DNA of 64,000 bases, from the NCBI RefSeq assembly GCF_030209475.1, contig NZ_JARVRW010000003.1, forward strand, positions 372,001-436,000, written 5' to 3'. Every line of letters begins with the position of its first letter. Within the stretch, counting starts at the first letter, position 1. A model generated the notes under the pieces. The model was not told the origin of the DNA and did no database searches. It saw only the letters and a list, made by a program, of their open reading frames with translations. This stretch comes from Microbacterium sp. lyk4-40-TSB-66. GTDB taxonomy: Bacteria > Actinomycetota > Actinomycetes > Actinomycetales > Microbacteriaceae. Of this stretch, positions 50,854-59,647 are shown piece by piece. A program made the position numbers and the translations under genes.

Positions 50854-52932
50854 TCAGGATGCCGAGCCGGGCGGCGTCTTCTTCGAGCGCGGGGCCGGGA
50901 CGTTCGCGACCGGCTGCCCACCGCGCTGCTGGCCCGGGAGCGGCCGTGAGCGCCGACCGTAGATGAGCTCCGACGAGTCGAGCAGCCACGGCACGAGGGT
51001 GATCGAGACGCCGTGCACGAGCATGAGCTGGTGCGCCAGTCGGCGGGAGCGACGGTTGTGGAGGATCGACTCCCACCAGTGCCCCACGATGTACTGCGGC
51101 AGGTAGACGGTGACGACGGCGGAGCCGTTCTTCTCGCGGTACTTCTTGATGAACGCCGACACCGGCGAGGTGTAGGTGCGGTACGGCGAGTCGATGATCA
51201 CGAGGGGGATGGGCACCTCGTGCTCGGCCCACTCGCGCTGCAGCTTGGCCGACTCCTCCTCGGTGATGGCGACGTGCACGGCGAGGGTCTTGTCGTGCTG
51301 CGCGGCCATGGCGTAGTCGATGGCCTTCGACGTCGGCTTCTGGAGGCGGTTGACGAGCACGATCGCGACGTCGCCCGACGAGCCGAAGTGCACGCTGTCG
51401 TCCATCTGGATCTCGTGCTCGACGTCGCGGTAGTAGCGGTTCACGCCGACCATCAGCACGGCCAGGATCGGGATGGCGATGAACACCAGCCACGCGCCGT
51501 GCGTGAATTTGGTGACCGTGACGATGAGCAGCACCAGCACGGTCATCGCGGCGCCGGCCGAGTTGATCCACAGGCCCGAGATGGCCGAGCGGCGCTCGAT
51601 CGCGGCCGACTGCTGCTTCGCGGCCTCGGGCGTCAGCTCGCGCAGCCCGCGGAGCGCGCGGCGCCAGTGCCGGACCATGCCGATCTGGCCGAGCGAGAAC
51701 GACACGAACACACCGATGATGTAGAGCTGGATCAGCGTCGTGAGGTTGGCCTGGTACACGATCAGCACGACCAGGGCGACGATGCCGAGGATGACCATGC
51801 CGTTCGAGTACACGAGCCGGTCGCCGCGGGTGTTGAGCGCCTTGGGGGCGTATCCGTCGCGTGCGAGCACGGCGCCGAGCAGCGGGAAGCCGTTGAAGGC
51901 GGTGTTGGCCGCCAGCAGCAGCACGCACGCGGTGGCGGCCTGGATGATGAAGAACGGGATGCTGCCCATGCCGAACGTGGCGGCGGCCACCTGCGCCATG
52001 AGGCTCGGCTGCGGGTTCGTGCAATCGAACCCGATGAGGTGGCAGGGGTTCTCGGCGTAATGCACCCCCGAAATGAGTGCGAGGGCGGTGAGGCCGGCGA
52101 ACAGCACGATGGCGATGCCGCCCATCATCGTCAGCGTCGTCTGGGCGTTGCGGATCCTGGGCTTGCGGAACGCGGGCACGCCGTTCGATACGGCCTCCAC
52201 CCCGGTCAGGGCGGAGCAGCCGCTCGAGAACGCCCGCAGCACGAGCAGGATCAGCGCCGCCTGGGTGAGGGACTCCGCCTGCACGTCGTACTGCTGGCTC
52301 GAGGCCACAGGGGCGTCGCCGGCCAGGGTGCGGACGAGGCCCACGACGATCATGATCGCGACCGAACCGACGAAGAGGTAGGTGGGGATCGCGAACACGC
52401 TCGAGGCCTCGCGCACGCCGCGGAGGTTCACGATGACGATGAGGACGACGAAGCCGACGGCGATCTCGACCCGGAACGGGTTCAACTCCGGCAGCGCCGA
52501 GATGATGTTGTCGACACCGGATGCCACCGACACGGCCACCGTGAGCACGTAGTCGACGAGCAGGGCGGCGGCGACGACGACGCCGGGGATCTCGCCGAGG
52601 TTCTTGCTCGCGACCTCGTAGTCACCACCGCCCGAGGGGTAGGCCTTGATGAGCTGCCGGTAGCTCAGGACCACCACGATCAGCAGCACGACGACGGCCA
52701 CCGCGACCCACGGGCTGAGGGTCAGCAGCGCCGTTCCGCCGATGAGGAGGATCATCAGCAGCTCCTGTGGCGCGTAGGCCACGGAGGACAGCGCGTCGGA
52801 GGCGAAGATGGGCAGCGCCATCTTCTTCGGGAGGAGCTGCTCGTCGAGTTTCTCCGACGTGAGGGGCTCGCCGATCAGGATGCGTTTCGCGATCGGCGTC
52901 TCGTCGACGTCCTCGCGACTTTCGTCAGTCAC
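50854..52932 (-). CDS. APC-superfamily K+ transporter, KimA-like
   Basis: A 692-residue permease with about 12 helices (TM region about 45-470) and a roughly 200-residue cytoplasmic C-terminus. Blocks such as KKMALPIFASDALSSVAYAPQE, YPSGGGDYEVASKNLGE and FRKPRIRNAQTTLTMMGGIA match the KimA/YdaO family of c-di-AMP-controlled K+/H+ symporters. GTG 52932 is chosen because TAATGT (52941-52946) ends 8 bases upstream, with TTGCGC 17 bp further. ATG 52944 would overlap that box. It lies in the same region as kdp, so K+ supply is concentrated here. Confidence 0.88.
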   Translation of the reverse strand: MTDESREDVDETPIAKRILIGEPLTSEKLDEQLLPKKMALPIFASDALSSVAYAPQELLMILLIGGTALLTLSPWVAVAVVVLLIVVVLSYRQLIKAYPSGGGDYEVASKNLGEIPGVVVAAALLVDYVLTVAVSVASGVDNIISALPELNPFRVEIAVGFVVLIVIVNLRGVREASSVFAIPTYLFVGSVAIMIVVGLVRTLAGDAPVASSQQYDVQAESLTQAALILLVLRAFSSGCSALTGVEAVSNGVPAFRKPRIRNAQTTLTMMGGIAIVLFAGLTALALISGVHYAENPCHLIGFDCTNPQPSLMAQVAAATFGMGSIPFFIIQAATACVLLLAANTAFNGFPLLGAVLARDGYAPKALNTRGDRLVYSNGMVILGIVALVVLIVYQANLTTLIQLYIIGVFVSFSLGQIGMVRHWRRALRGLRELTPEAAKQQSAAIERRSAISGLWINSAGAAMTVLVLLIVTVTKFTHGAWLVFIAIPILAVLMVGVNRYYRDVEHEIQMDDSVHFGSSGDVAIVLVNRLQKPTSKAIDYAMAAQHDKTLAVHVAITEEESAKLQREWAEHEVPIPLVIIDSPYRTYTSPVSAFIKKYREKNGSAVVTVYLPQYIVGHWWESILHNRRSRRLAHQLMLVHGVSITLVPWLLDSSELIYGRRSRPLPGQQRGGQPVANVPAPRSKKTPPGSAS

Positions 52933-52940
52933 GGCGCGCG

Positions 52941-52969
52941 ACATTACGCGCACCGGAGGTTCTGCGCAA
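52941..52969 (-). promoter_or_regulatory. promoter of the KimA-like gene
   Basis: Minus strand: -35 TTGCGC (52964-52969), 17-bp spacer, -10 TAATGT (52941-52946), start codon 8 bases on. The very short or absent leader leaves no room for a ydaO-type c-di-AMP riboswitch between this promoter and the gene. Confidence 0.65.
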
Positions 52970-53070
52970 TGTGACGCGCGAGCCGTTCACGGCATGGTCG
53001 CCGGACCGTGACTCTCGCGCCGACGGACGCCGGTGGCCGTGCGCGGCATCATCGGCATCCGAGGACCGCC

Positions 53071-53916
53071 TCAGGCGGCGCGTGCGGCGATGAACGCGGT
53101 CACCGCGTCGGCGCCGACGTGGTCGTCCGCCGAGATCGTGACGACCGTGTCGCCGACGAAGACGAGGAGCTGCCCGTGCGCGCCGTGCAGGCGCCAGGCG
53201 GCGCCGGGACCGTCCCACCCCGCGAGGGCGTAGCGACGGTATCCGTCGGTGGCGCCGCCCGTGTCGACCCACCCCGCGTGCATGGCATCCACGATCCCGG
53301 CGGAGACGAGGCGGTGCCCCTCGAAGAGGCCGCGGTCGCGGATCAGCAGGCCCAGGCGCGCCATTTCATCGGTGCGCAGGGCGATGCCCTCGCCGCCTCG
53401 CACGCGGCCGTTCGGGCAGCGGCGCCATGACACGTCGTCGAGGCCCAGGGGTGCGAACAGGCGGGGGCGGAGGTACTCCTCGACGTCGCCGACACGCTGC
53501 GACAGGACGTGCAGGGCGCTGTAGGTGCTGGCGTTGGAGTACTGGAAGACACGACCGCGCGATGGGCGCGAGAGGAACTCCGCGGCGAGGTCGGGCCAGT
53601 CGGTCATCATCGTCTCGGAGTACGGGAAGTCGATGCCGCTGGTCATCGACAGCAGGTGTCGGAGGGTCACGTCGCCGGCGGCGGGGAGCAGATCGCTCAC
53701 GGGGGCGTCGAGCGACACCAGCTGCTCGTCCACCGCGATCCCGACCGCGAGCACCGCGACGGCCTTGGCGACGGAGTGGATCTCCTCGCGCGCGTCGGGC
53801 GTCCAGCGGTGGATCGCGACGTCGTCGCCGACGCGCACGTGCAGCCCGTGCGCGCCGAAGCCGGTGTCGTCGATCCGCGCGACGAGGTCGTCACGGAGGT
53901 CGTCGGCGCGGGTCAC
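53071..53916 (-). CDS. serine hydrolase of the beta-lactamase/esterase (class C-like) family
   Basis: A 281-residue cytoplasmic protein (no signal peptide) with the active-site S48-VA-K51 (HSVAKAVAV), Y126-S-N128 (FQYSNAS) and a late HGAHGQ segment in the KTG/HxG position. It begins right at the domain (LRDDLVARIDDTGFGAHGL). Start GTG 53916: TAGCCT (53923-53928, minus strand) ends 6 bases upstream, a leaderless start. The divergent VanZ gene starts 45 bp away. Likely an EstB-like esterase or D-aminopeptidase relative; substrate unknown. Confidence 0.88.
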   Translation of the reverse strand: MTRADDLRDDLVARIDDTGFGAHGLHVRVGDDVAIHRWTPDAREEIHSVAKAVAVLAVGIAVDEQLVSLDAPVSDLLPAAGDVTLRHLLSMTSGIDFPYSETMMTDWPDLAAEFLSRPSRGRVFQYSNASTYSALHVLSQRVGDVEEYLRPRLFAPLGLDDVSWRRCPNGRVRGGEGIALRTDEMARLGLLIRDRGLFEGHRLVSAGIVDAMHAGWVDTGGATDGYRRYALAGWDGPGAAWRLHGAHGQLLVFVGDTVVTISADDHVGADAVTAFIAARAA

Positions 53917-53960
53917 TCCTCCAGGCTACGGCGCGCATCGATCGCGCATAGGCTCGCGAA

Positions 53961-55052
53961 ATGACCAACTTCGTCGCTTCGGGACTCCTCGCCGTCTTCG
54001 CGGGAGCCCTCGTGGCGGTGCTGGCCTTCGTGCCGTTCGTCGCCATCAGCTACCGCCGCCGCGGGGGACTCACCGTGTGGCGGACGCTCCTGTGGGTGGG
54101 TGCGGCGGTGTACTTCTGGGCGATCTGGACCTACACGCTCATCCCCCTGCCCGACTCGCAGGTCTACACCTGCGCGGGCGTCAACCTGCAGCCCCTCGCC
54201 TTCGTCGACGACATCCGTTCGGCCGTGGCGGTGTCGGGCCGCTACCTGACCGACCCGGTCGTGCTGCAGGTGGCGCTGAACGTGGTGCTCTTCGCGCCCC
54301 TCGGCTTCTTCCTGAGGGTGCTCGGCGGACGCGGGATCGTGGTCGCGGGTCTCGCGGGGCTGCTGGCGTCGGGCCTCATCGAGACGACGCAGCTCACCGG
54401 CGTCTGGGGCCTCTTCCCCTGCGCGTACCGCGTCTTCGACGTCGACGACCTGATCGCCAACACCAGCGGGGCGCTGCTCGGATCGCTCCTCGCCTTCGCG
54501 GTGCCGGCGCAGCACCGGGGTGCGGAGAGGGCTCCGGATGCCGAAGAGCCGCGCCCCGTCACGCGTCGGCGCCGTCTGCTGGGGATCGTGTGCGACGTGG
54601 TGGGCACCTGGCTGCTCGGCTTCGCCGTGGCGACGGGGGTGCAGGCGGTGCTCGTGCTGCTGCGCAGCGACGCGGCGTCGTCGTCGGCGTACGGCATCGC
54701 CTCGACCGCGGGCACGCTCGCGGCGGCGACGGCGTGGCTGCTCGTGGTGCTGGTGACCGGTCGCTCGATCGGCGACATCGCCACGCGCGTGCGGTTCACG
54801 AACGGCGTTCTGCCGGTGTGGGCCGCGCGACCGCTTCGCTTCCTGACCGGGGCGGGCGCCTACACGGTGCTCGCGGCCCTGCCCGCGCCGTGGTCGTACG
54901 CGGCCATCGCGCTCGCCCTCGCCACGGTCGCGCTCGTGTTCGTCTGGCGCGACGGGCGCGGCCTGACCGGCTGGATCGGGCGGCGCCGCCTCGTCGACGA
55001 CCGGGCGGGGGTCGTGAGCCCGACCGTCGACTCGACCGCCGAGACACGATGA
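53961..55052 (+). CDS. VanZ family protein with additional membrane domain
   Basis: A 363-residue membrane protein. The N-terminal half is VanZ-like (FWAIWTYTLIPLPDSQ; NVVLFAPLGFFL; GLIETTQLTGVWGLFPCAYRVFDVDDLIANTSGALLG). The C-terminal half has a further RDD-like set of helices after a basic linker. Leaderless start: TAGGCT (53949-53954) ends 6 bases before ATG 53961. VanZ proteins are linked to teicoplanin tolerance or lipoprotein and envelope processes, but the role here is unknown. Confidence 0.88.
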   Translation: MTNFVASGLLAVFAGALVAVLAFVPFVAISYRRRGGLTVWRTLLWVGAAVYFWAIWTYTLIPLPDSQVYTCAGVNLQPLAFVDDIRSAVAVSGRYLTDPVVLQVALNVVLFAPLGFFLRVLGGRGIVVAGLAGLLASGLIETTQLTGVWGLFPCAYRVFDVDDLIANTSGALLGSLLAFAVPAQHRGAERAPDAEEPRPVTRRRRLLGIVCDVVGTWLLGFAVATGVQAVLVLLRSDAASSSAYGIASTAGTLAAATAWLLVVLVTGRSIGDIATRVRFTNGVLPVWAARPLRFLTGAGAYTVLAALPAPWSYAAIALALATVALVFVWRDGRGLTGWIGRRRLVDDRAGVVSPTVDSTAETR

Positions 55053-55076
55053 CCGGATGTGCCCTACGGTGACCGC

Positions 55077-56342
55077 ATGAGAGAGCCGCTGTCGCCGGCG
55101 GATGCGCGCATCCTGGCGCTGGAGTCCGACACCGTGCGCGGACACGCGCTGAAGCTGCTGGTGCTGGAGCCCGGCGACGTGCTCGACCTCGAGACGGTGC
55201 GGGCGAGCGTCGCCGAGCGTCTGGCGGCCTTTCCGCGCGGGCGTCAGGTCGTCGTGGACGACGGCGAAGGCCCTGCGTGGGCCGACGCTGGTGACGTCGA
55301 TGTCGCACGTCATGTGCGGCGGCACCCCGCTGACGACCCCGCGGCCTTGCGGGCCGTCGTCGGGCGGCTCATGTCGGAGCCCCTCGACCGCTCCCTGCCC
55401 CTGTGGACCATCGATCTCGTCGGTCCGCTCGCCGACGGCCGCGAGGCCATCGCAGTGCGCCTCCACCACGCTCTCGCCGACGGTCTCACGGCGGTGCGCT
55501 TCCTCGAGTCGGTCATCTTCGAACCCCACGACGCTCCGGCCCACGCGGTCGGCATCCGCGATCCCGACGCTCGTCCCACGCGATGGAGCGAGTGGGAGCG
55601 GATGCCGCTGACCCTCGCCCGCGAGCTCGGACACCCCGGCTCCCGCTCGCCGTTCGACCGGCCGATCAGCGCCCGCCGCGCTCTCGCCTTCGTCGACGTC
55701 CCCCTCGCCGAGGCGCGGGCCGTCGGAGCGGCACGGCGCGAGCACGCCACGGTGAACGACGTGCTGCTCGCCGTGATCGCCGGTGCCCTGCGCCGACGGC
55801 TCCTCGACCACGGCCACGCACCACGGATGAACGCCCAGGTGCCGGTGAGCCTGCACGAGCGGGGGGAGGATGCCGCGGCATCCGGCAACCGCGACTCGTT
55901 CGTCGACGTGAGCCTGCATCTCGAGGAGCCCGACGACCTGCGCCGCCTCGACCTGCTGAGCGCGCAGATGCGCGCGCGCAAGCACGCCCACGACGCCCGC
56001 TCGCTCGACGAACTCTTCCACGCGCTCGCCGCGGCGGGTCCCGTCGGGGCGCTGGCGCGGGGGCTCGCCGACGATCCGCGGGAGTTCGCGCTGGCGATCT
56101 CGAACGTGCCCGGTCCACGGGTGCCCGTGGCCGTCGGAGGGCGGCGCGTCGGACACGTCTACACCTCGTCGGAGCCGGGGCCGCGCCACGCGCTGCGGGT
56201 CGCCGCGATCTCGAACGACCGGTGGCTCGGCGTGGGCTTCTGCGTCGACCCCGACGCGGTGCCCGACGTCGAGCTGCTGGCCGACGCGGCGCACGACGCG
56301 TGGGAGGCGCTGCGCGAGGGAACAGCCCCGGCCGGCTCCTGA
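55077..56342 (+). CDS. wax ester synthase/diacylglycerol acyltransferase-like protein
   Basis: A 421-residue WS/DGAT-family acyltransferase. The catalytic HHxxxDG is HHALADG at 130-136, with SEPLDRSLPLWTIDLV just before it. The C-terminal domain has ALAISNVPGPRVPVAVGGRRV, matching the family's NVPGP motif. TACGGT (55065-55070) ends 6 bases before ATG 55077, so a leaderless start is preferred over GTG 55059. It would esterify acyl-CoA to an alcohol or diacylglycerol at the membrane. Some family members act on other acceptors, so the product is open. Confidence 0.85.
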   Translation: MREPLSPADARILALESDTVRGHALKLLVLEPGDVLDLETVRASVAERLAAFPRGRQVVVDDGEGPAWADAGDVDVARHVRRHPADDPAALRAVVGRLMSEPLDRSLPLWTIDLVGPLADGREAIAVRLHHALADGLTAVRFLESVIFEPHDAPAHAVGIRDPDARPTRWSEWERMPLTLARELGHPGSRSPFDRPISARRALAFVDVPLAEARAVGAARREHATVNDVLLAVIAGALRRRLLDHGHAPRMNAQVPVSLHERGEDAAASGNRDSFVDVSLHLEEPDDLRRLDLLSAQMRARKHAHDARSLDELFHALAAAGPVGALARGLADDPREFALAISNVPGPRVPVAVGGRRVGHVYTSSEPGPRHALRVAAISNDRWLGVGFCVDPDAVPDVELLADAAHDAWEALREGTAPAGS

Positions 56343-56412
56343 CGTCTCGACGCCGGAGCACCGCCGCCGCGGGGTTCGCCGCCGCCGCCTAGGCTGGGAG
56401 GGAAGGAGTCGC

Positions 56413-57012
56413 ATGTCGTCGAGAGCAGGTCGCGCCGCCCGCGCGGGGCGCGGTGTCGCCGCCGCGGCCGTGGCGACGTTCCTCGCGACCGTCTCGCACG
56501 CCTCGGTCGGGTCGCAGCTGCCGCCCGCGCTGAACGTCGGCATCGCACTGTTCCTGGCGGCGCCCGTCTGCGTGTTGCTGGCCGGACGCACGATGTCGTG
56601 GTGGCGTCTGACGGCGGCGGTCGTGCTCAGCCAGGCGCTGTTCCACGGCATCCTGACCCTCGACCTGCGCGGCGACGGCGTCGCCGCCGGTGGTGCGCAC
56701 CACGGGGGGACGACCGCGCTTCTCGATGCCACCGCCACCCACGAGGTCGCCGCGCACGCGGCGCACTCGCCGTGGATGTGGGCCGCGCACGCCCTCGCCG
56801 CGGTGGTGACGATCGTGGCGCTCGGCCGCGGAGAGCGGGTCGCGCAGGCGATCGCGCGCTTCGTCGTCGCGGCGCTGTCGGTGCTGCGCCCCCTGCGCGG
56901 GCTCGCTCCGCGGACGGATGCCGTTCCCGCGGCGCCCGCGCCGCTGCTGCTGACGACGGCGATGACGGTGTTGTCGCCCATGAGGCACCGGGGTCCGCCG
57001 CTCGCGGCCTGA
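56413..57012 (+). CDS. membrane protein of the YcnI-CopC copper-type locus
   Basis: A 199-residue protein with four to five hydrophobic helices and a His-rich stretch (GAHHGG, then HEVAAHAAHSPWMWAAH) facing one side, which could bind copper. Ribosome site AAGGAG precedes ATG 56413, and TAGGCT further up is a probable -10. It is followed by YcnI and CopC genes on the same strand, a common actinobacterial trio. The family name is not recognised. Confidence 0.75.
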   Translation: MSSRAGRAARAGRGVAAAAVATFLATVSHASVGSQLPPALNVGIALFLAAPVCVLLAGRTMSWWRLTAAVVLSQALFHGILTLDLRGDGVAAGGAHHGGTTALLDATATHEVAAHAAHSPWMWAAHALAAVVTIVALGRGERVAQAIARFVVAALSVLRPLRGLAPRTDAVPAAPAPLLLTTAMTVLSPMRHRGPPLAA

Positions 57013-57075
57013 CCTCCACCCCTCATCTCGCGCGAAACGCCCCTTCGGCGTGCGCACTCTTCAGAAAGCAGCACC

Positions 57076-57813
57076 ATGTCTCGCAAGACCACTCTTCGTC
57101 GTGCCCTCGTGGGCCTCGCCGCCGGCGCGGCACTCGCCGTCGCCGTCCCCCTGGCGGCATCCGCCCACGTCACCGTCAACCCCGACACCGCGACCCCCGG
57201 CAGCTACGCCACCGTGAACTTCCGCGTCCCCACCGAGTCGGAGACGGCATCCACCGTGAAGCTCGAGGTGACGCTGCCCACCGACACCCCGCTCAGCGCC
57301 GTGCTCGTGCAGCCCGTTCCGGGCTGGACCGCCATCGTCGAGAAGGGGGCGCTGCCCGCCCCCGTCGAGGTCGACGGCAACACCCTCACCCAGGCCCCGC
57401 TGCGGATCGTGTGGCAGGCCGACCCCGGCGTCGGGATCGGACAGGACCAGTTCCAGATCTTCTCGGCGGTGCTGGGACCCGTGCCCGACACCGGCAGCAT
57501 CGTCCTCCCGGCCACCCAGACCTACTCCGACGGCGAGGTCGTCGACTGGGCGGCGACGCCCGACGAGGTGGCGGCCGACGACACGCTCGAGCCCGCGCCG
57601 GTGCTCTACATCAACGACGCCCCGCCCACGGGTGGACACAGCCACGGCGCGACCGCGACCGACCACACGGCCGACGACATGACCGCGGCCGCCGCCTCGA
57701 GCGACGACTCGTCGGGCGTGGCCCTGGGCCTCAGCATCGCCGCCCTCGTGGTCGCGGCCGTCGGAGCCGTCCTCGGCGCCTTGGCCTTCGCGCGCCGGTC
57801 GAGGCGCGCCTGA
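57076..57813 (+). CDS. YcnI family copper-binding membrane protein (DUF1775)
   Basis: A 245-residue exported protein. The signal peptide (LVGLAAGAALAVAVPLAASA) leaves His31 as the first mature residue (HVTVNPDTATPGSY); in YcnI this N-terminal His helps bind Cu(II). A YcnI domain runs to about 165, then a His/Asp-rich linker (GGHSHGATATDHT) and a C-terminal membrane helix. Located between the membrane protein and CopC genes. Confidence 0.93.
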   Translation: MSRKTTLRRALVGLAAGAALAVAVPLAASAHVTVNPDTATPGSYATVNFRVPTESETASTVKLEVTLPTDTPLSAVLVQPVPGWTAIVEKGALPAPVEVDGNTLTQAPLRIVWQADPGVGIGQDQFQIFSAVLGPVPDTGSIVLPATQTYSDGEVVDWAATPDEVAADDTLEPAPVLYINDAPPTGGHSHGATATDHTADDMTAAAASSDDSSGVALGLSIAALVVAAVGAVLGALAFARRSRRA

Positions 57814-57815
57814 TC

Positions 57816-58394
57816 ATGGGCTCGCGGAACGTGCTGCGTCGCGTCCTGGCCGGGGCGGTGGTCGTCGCCGCAGCGATGACCGCCGCCCTCGGCGGGGCCA
57901 CCGCCGCGTCGGCGCACGACAGCCTCGTGTCGTCCTCGCCGTCCGAGGGGGAGAGCGTCGCGGCGCTCTCGGAGGTTCGCCTGGACTTCAGCGCCAACCT
58001 GCTCGGCGCCGACGGCGGCAACCTCGTCATCGTCGTCGGGCCCGACGGGCGTCACTACGAGAGCGCGTGCGCGGAACTCGCGGGGTCGACTCTGACCCTC
58101 CCCGTGGCCCTCGGTGAGCCCGGCGAGTACTCGGTGGAGTGGCGGGCCGTCTCCTCTGACGGGCACCCCGTGTCGGGCGTCATCCCGTTCACCTCCACCG
58201 GGGCGAGCACCTCGATCGGCGCCGAGACCTCCCCGTGCGCGAGCGCGGCCGGAGTCGCCGAGACCTCGACCGAGGCGCAGGACACCGGCGGCATGTCGGG
58301 CCTCACGCTCGGCCTCGTGCTCGGTGGCGGTGTGGTGGTGCTCGTGGGCGTCCTGATCGTCGTCATCCTCCGCACCCGCACGCGGGAGGGCTGA
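57816..58394 (+). CDS. CopC domain-containing copper protein
   Basis: A 192-residue exported protein with a signal peptide ending ASA before His34 (HDSLVSSSPSEGESV). The CopC fold follows (VRLDFSANLLG; YSVEWRAVSSDGHPVSGVIPFT), including the SDGHPV copper-ligand motif, then a linker and C-terminal helix. ATG 57816 lies two bases after the YcnI stop. No CopD domain is fused or adjacent, so any membrane transport partner must be encoded elsewhere or be the first gene of this trio. Confidence 0.93.
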   Translation: MGSRNVLRRVLAGAVVVAAAMTAALGGATAASAHDSLVSSSPSEGESVAALSEVRLDFSANLLGADGGNLVIVVGPDGRHYESACAELAGSTLTLPVALGEPGEYSVEWRAVSSDGHPVSGVIPFTSTGASTSIGAETSPCASAAGVAETSTEAQDTGGMSGLTLGLVLGGGVVVLVGVLIVVILRTRTREG

Positions 58395-58408
58395 CCCTTC
58401 ACCGCAAC

Positions 58409-58456
58409 GGATGCCATGACCCGGCGCACGCGTTCCGGCGCCGGGTCATGGCATCC
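58409..58456 (+). terminator. 19-bp perfect hairpin after copC
   Basis: GGATGCCATGACCCGGCGC (58409-58427) and its exact complement (58438-58456) enclose a 10-nt loop, 15 bases after the CopC stop. It has no T-tract but is the longest perfect terminator-like stem outside repeat family 1. Confidence 0.85.
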
Positions 58457-58579
58457 ACTCCTCTCCCGCGTCGTGGCGGAGGTACGAGGACAGCGGGGAA
58501 GCTCTCACCGTCTCCTGGTCGGCCCGTCCTCGCGGCCTCCCCTTTTCTCGAGACCGTACGCGCCACCCGAACCGGCGCG

Positions 58580-59455
58580 CTACAGGCTCTGACCCGGCAC
58601 GGAGAACGTGTCGCACGCGTTCACGCCGCTGTCGTAGCCCACGTCGAACCAGCGCGTGCGCTGCTCGCTGGAGCCGTGGGTGAAGCTCTCGGGGTTGACC
58701 ACGCCGCCCGACTCGGCCTGGATGTGGTCGTCGCCGACCGCGGACGCTGCTGCGAGGGCGTCGGTGATCTGCTGCGGCGTCGGCGGCTGCAGGTAGGGCG
58801 TGCCGGTCTCGTCGACCGCCGCGCCCGCGTTCGCGACCCACGCGCCGGCGAAGCAGTCGGCCTGCAGCTCGGTGCGCACACCGTTGCTGTCGGGACCCGT
58901 GCCGTTGTTCGGGTACTGCTCCATCACGCCGATGAGGTTCTGCACGTGGTGGCCGTATTCGTGCGCGAGCACGTACAACTGGGCGAGGGGGCCGGCGGTC
59001 GTGTCGTACTGCTCGCGCAGGATGGCGAAGAATGTCGGATCGACGTACACCGTCTCATCGGGCGGGCAGTAGAACGGCCCGGTCGCGTTCGAGGCCGTTC
59101 CGCACGTGGTCGAGGTCGAGCCGTCGACGATGATCAGCTGCGGGGCGCGATACCCCTCGAGGGTGTCCCCCCAGAACTGATCGAGGTTGAGCGAGGCGGC
59201 CGCGAGGCGGCAGTCGTCGTCGCTGTTGGCATCCGCGCCCGTCTCGCAGCTGGCGACGCGCTCGCCGCCGCTCTCCGGGGCAGCCGGAGCCCCGGCTCCG
59301 CCGAGCAGCCCCGTGAGGTCGGTGCCGGTGAACAGCGAGATCAGCAGCACGACGATGCCACCGATGCCGACCGCTCCACCACCGACCGCGGCCACGGTGC
59401 CGCCGCGTCGCTTGGCGGTGTTGTTGCCGACGCGGGCGTTGTCGTTGAAGGTCAC
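58580..59455 (-). CDS. neutral zinc metallopeptidase (YpfJ-like)
   Basis: A 291-residue membrane-anchored peptidase of the YpfJ/zinicin-like family. It has one N-terminal helix (AAVGGGAVGIGGIVVLLISLF), an extracytoplasmic domain with paired cysteines (VASCETG; DDCRL; TTCGTAS; FYCPPDE), the zinc motif HEYGHH at 165-170 and third-ligand region ELQADCFAGAWV. GTG 59455: TAGCGT (59463-59468, minus strand) ends 7 bases upstream, a leaderless start. Divergent from ABC cluster 2. Substrate unknown. Confidence 0.92.
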   Translation of the reverse strand: MTFNDNARVGNNTAKRRGGTVAAVGGGAVGIGGIVVLLISLFTGTDLTGLLGGAGAPAAPESGGERVASCETGADANSDDDCRLAAASLNLDQFWGDTLEGYRAPQLIIVDGSTSTTCGTASNATGPFYCPPDETVYVDPTFFAILREQYDTTAGPLAQLYVLAHEYGHHVQNLIGVMEQYPNNGTGPDSNGVRTELQADCFAGAWVANAGAAVDETGTPYLQPPTPQQITDALAAASAVGDDHIQAESGGVVNPESFTHGSSEQRTRWFDVGYDSGVNACDTFSVPGQSL

Positions 59456-59523
59456 GGGCGTGACGCTACTCGCGCGGCGCGCGGAGGAGAGGGGGCTGGA
59501 CGCGGTGCGGATTCGCCGTGCGG

Positions 59524-59634
59524 GCAGAAGGAACGCGTTCTGCGCAACCCCCCGGCGCCACGCGGGCGCGCGCGTAAATTCGGGACCCGAGCAGCAGCGC
59601 AGCCCCGGCGTCCGCTCCTCGTTGCGACACAACG
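59524..59634. promoter_or_regulatory. upstream region of ABC cluster 2 with two inverted repeats
   Basis: GCAGAAGGAACGCGTTCTGC (59524-59543) has GCAGAA/TTCTGC arms, and CGTTG-CGACA-CAACG (59620-59634) lies 14 bases upstream of the binding-protein start. Either could be an operator for the LacI regulator at the cluster's end, but neither matches the LacI gene's own palindrome. Confidence 0.35.
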
Positions 59635-59647
59635 TTCGGAGTCCGAC

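Noticed and set aside
52933..53070. A ydaO-type c-di-AMP riboswitch upstream of the KimA-like gene
   Set aside because: The promoter at 52941-52969 leaves only about 8 nt before the start codon, and no riboswitch-like sequence was seen upstream.
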